Below are positions 8,669 to 15,455 of a stretch of 64,000 nt of DNA, one piece after another. Below the pieces are notes generated by a model that was not told where the DNA came from, did no database searches, and saw only the letters and a program-made list of their open reading frames with translations. Each line of letters opens with the position of its first letter. Positions within the stretch are counted from its first letter, which is position 1. This DNA comes from G963668605 sp963668605. GTDB taxonomy: Bacteria > Acidobacteriota > Terriglobia > Bryobacterales > Bryobacteraceae. Both the position numbers and the translations under genes were made by a program. The stretch lies in assembly GCA_963668605.1 (NCBI GenBank), contig OY764903.1:5642001-5706000 (forward strand), written 5' to 3'.

Positions 8669-8940
8669 GACGTCCAGTTCGGCTTGCTGGACGTCGGTCT
8701 TCTAAAGGCCGCAGAATGAGCGTGTTACACGCAGATTGATTCCTCGCTGATTGGAGTCCCATCGGAGTCACGGATTTTGCAAGTTGTTTATTTTCTGTTG
8801 ATTACAGACACGACGGTCCGCTTGGGAGAACGCTCCGACATCGTGTCCTGAACCTCACCGAGTTTCCTGAGGTGCGCGGAAGTCCACGCCGTTTCCCGAA
8901 TTGCGCTCAACACCCCCTCGAATGGAGTCACAACGGAGTC
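8669..8940. repeat. att-like unit 2 (hairpin, arm pair, core, arm pair)
   Basis: In order: a 27-base hairpin at 8669-8695 with GACGTCCAG/CTGGACGTC arms; left arm pair GGAGTC at 8753 and 8764; core CTTGGGA at 8821-8827; and a right block (8821-8940) closely similar to those at 6271 and 14247, ending with GGAGTC at 8924 and 8935. No tRNA half is present, so it looks like a junction between two integrated cassettes. The remainder of 8391-8965 has no recognisable gene; a short hairpin GCCAGC/GCTGGC sits near 8418. Confidence 0.7.
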
Positions 8941-8965
8941 AGGGCACTCTTCTCGCTTGCGTTCC

Positions 8966-9952
8966 CTAAAACAGGGATGGGGGCTGCGCATTCGGCCGTC
9001 GTGCCTTGCGTCTTGCCCCAATTGGCTCGATGATGGCGCCGACTGCGTTTTCTCCTTCGGGGCCGAGATCTTCGTCTCTCGTCCAGACTGGGAGGGCGAT
9101 CACGTTGTATAGACCGGCCGCTGGCCCAAGGTCGAGGCGGCACTCTCCTTGCGATGGCGTTCCTGCGGTTGCGAGGTAGAGCGGTCCTTTCCTCTCGACG
9201 GATTTGTGTGGTGGCAGGTAGTACCCGGCGTCGAGAGCTGCGTTACTGGGAATAGAGTAGTCAAGCCGCAGTTTCTTAGCCGGCGGCTCCTCCGGTGTAT
9301 CGAAGAGTCGTTCCTGGTTCGGATCGGTCAGCCGGCGTGTTTCGGCTGGTTTAAGGTGCCAGGAAAAGAAGACCGCGTGAACAGTTCGATCACTCGTCTC
9401 GGCATGCCGCCGTAACGTGGCTTCCCGAGACGTGGCGTACTTCCTGGCGAGTTCAGCAAGATCTGCGCCGGTGGCGACCGCTCGCGCGTCCTTTGCGAAC
9501 CACGGGAGTGGCATCACGATTTCCGACGCGCCGATATCGCAGAGCATCTCCAAGAGATCGTCCGGGTTCTGCCGCCTGCGAAAACGCGCATCGGTTCGAC
9601 ACCAGATTTTCGATTGGTAGTGGGGGAAGAAGGTGTGGCTGACCTCGTGCGCCATGCTAAAGCGCTTGCGAGTTTCGGGGCGGTCAGGGTTCACGCGGAT
9701 GGCGACGCGCCCGTTCTCGACGGGAACGAGTTCCGCATCCTTACTGTGCACGGGCGCCTCGTCGGTGCAGCTGATCCCAAGAAAACTTGCGAGCGCATCA
9801 ACGGCGAAGGGCATTGTTGGCTCGCCAAACACGCTGCAAAAGTTCCTCACGGTTTCGCGAGCTTTGAGGCGAATGGCCTCCTCTGGTGTCGCCACACCGA
9901 CGGACCGCGCTAAGGCGTCGATGACGTCCCTCGTGCTGGCCGCCGTTCTCAT
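8966..9952 (-). CDS. ImmA/IrrE-family zinc peptidase, probable CBASS regulator (CapP-like)
   Basis: The product is 328 residues. The metallopeptidase motif HEVSH is at residues 102-106, and a downstream Glu in GASEIVMP (about 144) is the expected third zinc ligand, as in ImmA/IrrE proteins. I chose the ATG at 9952 because it overlaps the stop of the upstream HTH gene (ATGA), the normal arrangement for this gene pair; an open frame continues to 10006. HTH repressor plus ImmA-type peptidase next to a CBASS operon is the known CapH/CapP arrangement, in which the protease cleaves the repressor when single-stranded DNA signals damage. That function is transferred by analogy. Confidence 0.82.
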   Translation of the reverse strand: MRTAASTRDVIDALARSVGVATPEEAIRLKARETVRNFCSVFGEPTMPFAVDALASFLGISCTDEAPVHSKDAELVPVENGRVAIRVNPDRPETRKRFSMAHEVSHTFFPHYQSKIWCRTDARFRRRQNPDDLLEMLCDIGASEIVMPLPWFAKDARAVATGADLAELARKYATSREATLRRHAETSDRTVHAVFFSWHLKPAETRRLTDPNQERLFDTPEEPPAKKLRLDYSIPSNAALDAGYYLPPHKSVERKGPLYLATAGTPSQGECRLDLGPAAGLYNVIALPVWTRDEDLGPEGENAVGAIIEPIGARRKARRPNAQPPSLF

Positions 9953-10374
9953 CGTGGTCGCCTTTTGGCGGCAGTCGCAAGAAGCGTGAGGTAGAGCTGA
10001 TGCCATTCATCAGCGGACTGAGGCTGTCCCCCACGAAACTTCATGATCGCCAGGTCGTGCAAATCCTGTTCGCTGAGGGGCGCATTCAGTTGCGCCATGC
10101 GATCACGAAACTCCCGCAACGACCCGGAGAGTTCGACCGAGTCCTGTTTCACCTGCACTGTCGGCAGTGACAAGAGATCGGCGATCGTCACCGAGAGCGC
10201 GGAAGCGAGACGCAGCAGTACATCCGCCGATGGCTTCTTTTCCCCGGCGGTGTCCTTCTCCAACTCCCACAAGTACGTCTTGGAGATCTTCGCTTTCGTG
10301 GCGAGTTCGTCCAACGAGAACCCTTTTGCCTCGCGGCACGCACGAAGACGCTCCGCCAATGGTAAGGATTTCAT
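9949..10374 (-). CDS. XRE-family HTH repressor, probable CBASS regulator (CapH-like)
   Basis: From the ATG at 10374 the product is 141 residues. An XRE helix-turn-helix occupies residues 5-67 (LAERLRACREAKGFSLDELA, then KISKTYLWELEKD, then LRLASALSVTIADLL). A C-terminal helical tail follows and may dimerise or be the protease target. The frame extends to 10458, but that would overlap the promoter region of the divergent CBASS operon; a GTG at 10383 is another possible start. It is translationally coupled to the ImmA/IrrE peptidase. Confidence 0.82.
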   Translation of the reverse strand: MKSLPLAERLRACREAKGFSLDELATKAKISKTYLWELEKDTAGEKKPSADVLLRLASALSVTIADLLSLPTVQVKQDSVELSGSLREFRDRMAQLNAPLSEQDLHDLAIMKFRGGQPQSADEWHQLYLTLLATAAKRRPR

Positions 10375-10439
10375 GCGCCACACCGTAAGATCATGCTCCC
10401 TCCAGGATACCGCATCGTGTCCGCTCCTGCTGGTCGTAT

Positions 10440-10490
10440 CGTTCGCTATAGTTGACATCTCCTATGGGCGAATGTTACGTTCGTTATAGT
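10440..10490. promoter_or_regulatory. Direct repeats in the CBASS/CapH divergent promoter region
   Basis: CGTTCGCTATAGT (10440-10452) and CGTTCGTTATAGT (10478-10490) differ by one base and are 38 bases apart. A TTGACA at 10452-10457 overlaps the first copy and could be a -35 box for the rightward operon. The position between the HTH gene and the CBASS operon suggests repressor operators, but that is inference. Confidence 0.5.
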
Positions 10491-10520
10491 GATACGTCAG
10501 TTTGCGCAGGAGTGTACTTC

Positions 10521-11717
10521 GTGACGAGCACGACCAAGGCCCGCCGGGCCAAGACAACAACAGAACATTCCGGCACGTTGACGCGGGCGATATCGACCCA
10601 CGTCCAGTGCGAGTTGTGGGGCAAGGCGGCAGGGCGATGCGAGTTCGCGGGGTGCAACAAGCCGCTCTGGAAATCGTCCGTGACGCAGGAACGCGTCAAC
10701 ATAGCCCAGAAAGCCCACATCCACCCGTTCAGCGACCGCGGCCCAAGAAGCAACGGCGGCGACTCGCCTCGTGAGCGCAACAGCGTCGATAACCTCATGC
10801 TCGTGTGTCACGAGTGTCACAAGAAGATCGATGACAAACCAGACGGCGGCCGGTACCACGCCACGCTCCTGCGGCGGATGAAGGCCGAACACGAGCAACG
10901 CATCGAACGCATCACTGGAATCGGCGCGAGCCAAAAGAGCCACATTCTCCTCTATGGTGCCAACATCGGCGATCACTCCTCACCGCTTCAGTACGGCCAA
11001 GCCGCGACCGCCCTCTTCCCACAGCGATATCCCGCACAAGACACCCCACTCGACCTGGCCACGATCAATGGGTCCTTCATCGATCGAGACGACGAGTTCT
11101 GGACGGTCGAAGCAACATCCCTGCGACGCCGCTTCGACCAACGAGTCCGCGAGCGCATCACCAACGGCGACATCAACCACCTCTCGGTGTTCGCCATCGC
11201 GCCACAACCACTCCTGATATTTCTCGGAACGCTGTTGGGCGACATTGTGCCAGCCGACGTGTACCAGCGCCATCGCGAACCACCGGGCTGGGATTGGCCA
11301 GAGCACACGGCACCAGTCACATTCCAGGTCGATGCACCGACGACCGTCGGCGGCCCACCCGCACTCGTGGTCGGCCTCAGCGCGATGATCGCGCACCAGC
11401 GCATCACGAGCATCCTTGGGCCAAACGCCGCCATCTGGACGATCACGACAAGTGATCCACACAACGACCTGATCAAATCACGCACCGACCTTGCTGCCAT
11501 CCGCACCTTGGCACGCTCCCTTTTCGACCGCATCAAGGCAGCGTACAAGGCCACCGACACACTCCACATCTTCCCAGCGTGTGGTGTCAGCGTCGCGGTA
11601 GAACTCGGCCGCGTCCGCATGCCCAAAGCCGACATGCCATGGCAAGTCTATGACGAGAACACCGGCCGGGGTGGGTTTGTTCCGGCACTCACGATCAAGA
11701 ACGGAGGAACAGCATGA
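10521..11717 (+). CDS. cap5: CBASS effector: HNH endonuclease fused to SAVED domain (Cap5)
   Basis: The chosen start is GTG at 10521, preceded by AGGAG at 10508-10512; the frame is open further upstream but would run into the repressor gene. The product is 398 residues. The N-terminal 110 residues are an HNH nuclease with zinc-binding Cys pairs (CEFAGC, CHECH), an AHIHP motif and the DNLMLVC strand. The rest is a SAVED domain, which binds cyclic oligonucleotides; its end HIFPACGVSVAVELGRVRMP is very characteristic. By analogy with known Cap5 proteins, the nuclease degrades DNA once activated by the CD-NTase product. It is the first gene of a three-gene overlapping operon. Confidence 0.92.
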   Translation: MTSTTKARRAKTTTEHSGTLTRAISTHVQCELWGKAAGRCEFAGCNKPLWKSSVTQERVNIAQKAHIHPFSDRGPRSNGGDSPRERNSVDNLMLVCHECHKKIDDKPDGGRYHATLLRRMKAEHEQRIERITGIGASQKSHILLYGANIGDHSSPLQYGQAATALFPQRYPAQDTPLDLATINGSFIDRDDEFWTVEATSLRRRFDQRVRERITNGDINHLSVFAIAPQPLLIFLGTLLGDIVPADVYQRHREPPGWDWPEHTAPVTFQVDAPTTVGGPPALVVGLSAMIAHQRITSILGPNAAIWTITTSDPHNDLIKSRTDLAAIRTLARSLFDRIKAAYKATDTLHIFPACGVSVAVELGRVRMPKADMPWQVYDENTGRGGFVPALTIKNGGTA

Positions 11718-12883
11718 CCACAGCACCGACCTTACGCCCGGACATCCTCGACACCATCCTGGAGCACATCGACATCCCGCCCTCGTACTACGAGAAAGCG
11801 ACGGCCCGACACAAGTCGCTCGGCAACTGGCTCTGCCGCCCCGAATCAACAATCGCCAGCCTCAACCCCCACGTCTCCCCCCAAGGCTCTTTCCGCTACG
11901 GGACCGTCATCAGACCACTCGTCCCGACCGCCGAGTACGACCTCGACAACGTCACCACACTCCAACTCGACAAGACCGCCCTCACCCAAAAGCAGATCAA
12001 GGAACTCTATGGCGCAGAAATCAACGCGTACGTGAAAGCGAACGGCATACTCGCGCCGGTCGAGGAGAAACACCGGTGCTGGCGCCTCAGGTACGCGGAC
12101 GAGATCAACTTCCATCTCGACACGCTCCCATCGCTCCCCGAAGACCAAGCACGCGTCGCATGGCTGTGCTCCCAAGGAGTACCTGCTGACCTCGCGAGCC
12201 GAGCCATCGCCATCACTGACCGCCGCCACCCAGACTACGAGCAAATCAGCAATCGGCTTCTCAGTAGTAACCCCCGCGGCTTCGCCCGATGGTTCACGCA
12301 ACGCGCCCGACCGGTCGCAGAACAGCGCCTGCGCAAACTCGTCGAAGCACGCGCGTACGCGACGGTCGACGACGTCCCCCCATATGAGTGGAAGACGCCA
12401 CTCCAGCGCAGCATCCAGTTGCTCAAGCGCCACCGGGACAGCATGTTTCTCGACAACCCCGACCAGGCACCCATCTCGATGATCATCACCAACCTGGCCG
12501 CCCACGCGTATGCAGGACAAACCGACATCGGCGAAGCACTCGTCCACATCGTCACGACCATGCCACGCTTCGTCCGACCTACTCGGCCGCGCGTCCCCAA
12601 CCCAACCGATCCCAGCGAGGACTACGCAGATAAGTGGGCCGAGAATCCTACCCTTGAGGACAACTTCTGGGCCTGGCACCAGCAAGTCACGGCAGACCTC
12701 GGACAACTCGCGACGGCCGCAGGCCAATGGCGACTCCAACCGACGGTCAAGACCATGTTCGATCTGGATCTCACGAAAGACGAAGTCCGAACCCTAGAAC
12801 CACCGACGATGTCGCGACCAATTGTCGTCGCCGCCCCGGCGATTGCGATCTCCTCTCCCCCAAAGCCATGGAGCAATGCCTGA
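11714..12883 (+). CDS. CBASS cyclic-oligonucleotide synthase (CD-NTase)
   Basis: The 389-residue protein has the polymerase-beta-like nucleotidyltransferase signature of the cGAS/DncV-like family: GSFRYGT at residues 58-64 followed by the catalytic pair D76-x-D78 in EYDLDNV. A helical C-terminal domain follows. It overlaps the effector gene by four bases (ATGA). It would make a cyclic di- or trinucleotide on infection that activates the SAVED-domain nuclease. The clade and product cannot be told from the sequence by eye. Confidence 0.92.
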   Translation: MTTAPTLRPDILDTILEHIDIPPSYYEKATARHKSLGNWLCRPESTIASLNPHVSPQGSFRYGTVIRPLVPTAEYDLDNVTTLQLDKTALTQKQIKELYGAEINAYVKANGILAPVEEKHRCWRLRYADEINFHLDTLPSLPEDQARVAWLCSQGVPADLASRAIAITDRRHPDYEQISNRLLSSNPRGFARWFTQRARPVAEQRLRKLVEARAYATVDDVPPYEWKTPLQRSIQLLKRHRDSMFLDNPDQAPISMIITNLAAHAYAGQTDIGEALVHIVTTMPRFVRPTRPRVPNPTDPSEDYADKWAENPTLEDNFWAWHQQVTADLGQLATAAGQWRLQPTVKTMFDLDLTKDEVRTLEPPTMSRPIVVAAPAIAISSPPKPWSNA

Positions 12884-13538
12884 GACCCTCAAGGACTGCC
12901 TCGAACGCTGGGGACTCCCGGCGCTCCTCGCTCGGCACCCTGGTCTTCGTTTGCGCCCCTCCGCGAACGATGTCGTCGTGCTCGCCGGCACGCTCTCATT
13001 CGTCGCGGATGGCCCCGGCGGCGAACGCATCAGTGACGAGTACCACGTCCGCCTCAAGGTTTCCAGGCGGTTTCCCGCCAGCATACCAAGCGTGTGGGAA
13101 ACCGCGGGGAGGATACCGCCCGATTACCACAAACTAAACGACGCCAGCCTCTGCCTGGGAGCACCCACCACCATCCAGCTCCAGATCTACCATCACCCAT
13201 CCCTCTTGGGCTTTGTCGAGCACTGCCTCATTCCTTACCTGTACGGTCGCTCCTACTTCGAGCAGCACCATACCATGCCGTTTGGCGAACTCGACCACGG
13301 CGCGAACGGACTCCGCCAAGATCTCGCCGCGCTCTTTAGCACCAATGACCACCGCGCAGTTCAAGCATTCGTGCGACTTGCCGGGATGAAGCGCCGCCTT
13401 GCGAACAAACATCCCTGCCCCTGCGCGAGTGGACAACGCGTCGGACGATGCCACCACCGCACCATAAACGGGCTACGCGAACAACTCGGCCGCCCCTGGT
13501 TCCGACAACTCCACTACACCTTAAGAACGACCAAGTAA
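12876..13538 (+). CDS. CBASS E2-like protein with C-terminal SEC-C zinc motif (type II-short ancillary)
   Basis: From the ATG at 12876, which overlaps the CD-NTase stop by eight bases, the product is 220 residues. Residues about 5-165 resemble bacterial E2-like (UBC fold) proteins: RFPASIPSVWE, then PPDYHKLNDASLCLG with Cys93 as the probable catalytic cysteine. The C-terminus carries CPCASGQRVGRCHH (181-194), a SEC-C type zinc-binding motif. A stand-alone E2 without an E1 partner defines short type II CBASS systems, in which the E2 links or primes the CD-NTase. An in-frame start at 12822 lies inside the previous gene and is unlikely. Confidence 0.85.
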   Translation: MPETLKDCLERWGLPALLARHPGLRLRPSANDVVVLAGTLSFVADGPGGERISDEYHVRLKVSRRFPASIPSVWETAGRIPPDYHKLNDASLCLGAPTTIQLQIYHHPSLLGFVEHCLIPYLYGRSYFEQHHTMPFGELDHGANGLRQDLAALFSTNDHRAVQAFVRLAGMKRRLANKHPCPCASGQRVGRCHHRTINGLREQLGRPWFRQLHYTLRTTK

Positions 13539-13639
13539 ACAGCTGGCGACATGGCGTTGTCCTATGGAAAGACGTACGCCGACGTGTTCGGCTCTATGCG
13601 CCAGCCCTCAGCGAGGGTACCGACGCCGACAAGGTCGCG

Positions 13640-13930
13640 ACCGATCGCTGACACCTTACGTGCTTCCGACGGAACTGCGCGACGTTGTCAAGGGAAAGAC
13701 TGCTTTGTGCGTCGACAGCGGCACCGTCACGGGACAATCACTAGAATGTTTACGTGACGAACTTCTGACCGCGGAAGCTGCCGCTGTAGATCTCTTTACC
13801 TTCTTTGACCGCAAGGATGAACACTGGAGTAGTCATCTCGTTGGCCCATCTCATCTAGGCATGCACATACGCTACCACTACCTTGGTAAGGTGCGAGTTC
13901 CCGTCGCGGCGCGCACGGCAACTTCGCGCC
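13640..13930 (+). pseudogene. Phosphoribosyltransferase-like gene remnant
   Basis: An open stretch reads LPTELRDVVKGKTALCVDSG, then TVTGQSLECLRDELL, then DLFTFFDRKDEHW and HYLGKVRVPVAA. The VDSGTVTGQS piece resembles a PRPP-binding loop, but the first half of a phosphoribosyltransferase is missing or in other frames (13551-13650) and the end decays. It lies just after the CBASS operon in the same cassette. From here to the next att-like unit nothing else is recognisable. Confidence 0.4.
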
Positions 13931-14092
13931 GTTGCTTGTGATTTCGTCCAACAGTCACTTTCGCCAATGTTTTCGGGGTCGTCAGCGATTTGCAAACGTT
14001 GCGAACATTGGCGTGAGCCGCGAGATGCCGACTCCGCAGGCATCACTTGGGCGCATTCCCTTGAGAACCCCACCCGTGCATGGTGTTGCGTT

Positions 14093-14365
14093 GACGTCCA
14101 GCCCGCTGCGCTGGACGTCGCAGGCTCGCAACTAGATGAAAAAACAAGAACCTCGATCTGTGTTTAATGCGCGCGAATGGAGGCCCAATGGAGTCACGGA
14201 TTTAGCAACTCGTTTAGTTTCTGTTGGTTGCGGTTGCGAATGTCTGCTTGGGAAAACGCTCCTACTTCGTTTCCTAAACGTCACTGAGTTTCCTGAGGAT
14301 CACTGAAGTGCACGCCGTTTCCCCAGTTTCCGTCAAACGGGCGCTAATGGAGTCACAACGGAGTC
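14093..14365. repeat. att-like unit 3 (hairpin, arm pair, core, arm pair)
   Basis: Hairpin GACGTCCAGC/GCTGGACGTC at 14093-14119, left arm pair GGAGGC/GGAGTC at 14179 and 14190, core CTTGGGA at 14247-14253, right block 14247-14365 with GGAGTC at 14349 and 14360. Spacings match unit 2: hairpin to arm pair about 60 bases, and arm pair to core 52 bases. It marks the right edge of the CBASS cassette. Confidence 0.7.
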
Positions 14366-14539
14366 TTGGCTACATCGAACGCGACGCAAGATGGTCAGGA
14401 ATTTAAGCCTTTCGCCACAATGACCGCTGAACTACCGGCAACGAGTGCAGGTCTTGTGTGGTTAAACTGGTTCTGGGAACGGGAATGCCCCCGCAATTGG
14501 CGTAGAGCCCGCTGGGCGCTCTTGCAGGAAACCTCGGTT

Positions 14540-14654
14540 GGAGTCAAACGGAGTCACGAATTTCGCTCAACAAAAAGGATGACGGTAACCTACTGAAAGG
14601 AGATGGCTTTGGAGCGGGAGACCGGGGTCGAACCGGCGACGTCCAGCTTGGGAA
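14540..14654. repeat. att-like unit 4: left arm pair plus displaced tRNA-Gly 3' half (copy 2)
   Basis: Arm pair GGAGTC at 14540 and 14550, then at 14610-14654 the exact 45-base tRNA-Gly 3' half also found at 6234-6278. To the right of the core the sequence is unrelated to units 1-3 and has no right arm pair, so this is the left junction of a different element that extends to the intact tRNA at 29299. The 14366-14539 interval holds no supported gene. Confidence 0.75.
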
Positions 14655-14912
14655 GCATGGTTCCTGCGACTGAAAAGCTCCTTCCACGTTTCATACAGTT
14701 AGCCCAGCCGTGACCGACCTTCCTGCCGGGAAACTAGCCATCTACTCGGCCAATTCTCCCAGAACAGTTTGGCTCTGACAGGCAATCTGGATGTTAGCGT
14801 GAGTGTCGGCGGAACATCCACTCAAACCCGGAACTTTCTACTCCGCTCCGTCAGACGGCGACTTGCTTTTTCCCATCGATCCACGGCATGTGTGTGTGAC
14901 CAAGGAGATCAC
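14655..14912. other. Left end of the right-hand integrated element, no gene seen
   Basis: No supported coding sequence. Bases near 14737-14760 happen to resemble a tRNA 5' end on the minus strand but do not fold with the displaced 3' half. Confidence 0.4.
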
Positions 14913-15320
14913 ATGGAGAATACGAACCCCCAAGACCTGCTCAGCCGCATGCACCAGATCCAGACCGAAATCCAGAAGGCTGAAGCGCACGTACAAACGT
15001 TGAAGGACGAAGCCACGACGCTGTGGACGGCCTTCCGGGAGTGGGAAGGCGGCTTCGCTTCGACGCTCGGCCTCGCCGATACCAAGAAGCGCTCCCGCAA
15101 ACCGCTCCGTCCTGGCAGTCGCAGCCTGGAGTCCAACCTGCGGGTGGCGCTGACGCATTCGCTCAACAAGAGCAAGGCGAACGGCCTGTCGAAGAAGGAC
15201 GCCATCGCTGCGGGGAAGGAGAAACTGCAATCCCTGATCGACCGCAAGGGACTGACGGAGATCCCGTCCGAGATCCTCGTCGAAATGAAAGCTGCCGCCG
15301 ACGAACTATTTGCCAAGTAG
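14913..15320 (+). CDS. Hypothetical coiled-coil protein
   Basis: The start ATG at 14913 has AAGGAG five bases upstream, so I prefer it to the longer frame from 14769. The 135-residue product has an N-terminal heptad-like segment (RMHQIQTEIQKAEAHVQTL), a basic middle (KKRSRKPLRPGSR) and a helical C-terminal half. I do not recognise a family. It is the first gene of the right-hand element. Confidence 0.6.
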   Translation: MENTNPQDLLSRMHQIQTEIQKAEAHVQTLKDEATTLWTAFREWEGGFASTLGLADTKKRSRKPLRPGSRSLESNLRVALTHSLNKSKANGLSKKDAIAAGKEKLQSLIDRKGLTEIPSEILVEMKAAADELFAK

Positions 15321-15417
15321 CGGCAGGTTTCAGGCTGCCGATCAGCGCTCATAGGGTGCCGTCGCCGAACCAAGGGGTGCGTTGCCGAATATCGGTGGCG
15401 CACCCTTTCGCAGTTTG

Positions 15418-15431
15418 TGGCGTATACGCCA
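15418..15431. repeat. Palindrome TGGCGTATACGCCA, copy 1
   Basis: Perfect 14-base palindrome between the convergent ends of the coiled-coil gene and the histidine kinase gene. It is one of five copies, all between genes of the 14.7-29.3 kb element. Confidence 0.85.
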
Positions 15432-15455
15432 ATTGTTGTGCCGTCAGGATCACCT

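Noticed and set aside
10452..10520. Upstream ATG for cap5
   Set aside because: It would overlap the divergent promoter region and the long form of the repressor gene; GTG at 10521 has a well-spaced AGGAG.
14366..14596. 76-codon ORF in the nearly empty cassette
   Set aside because: No ribosome site or similarity, and it runs through the arm-site repeat.
14608..14760. Intron-containing tRNA formed by the displaced 3' half and GGGAGAATTGG on its far side
   Set aside because: The anticodon stem does not pair and no intron structure is evident; the short acceptor match is probably chance.
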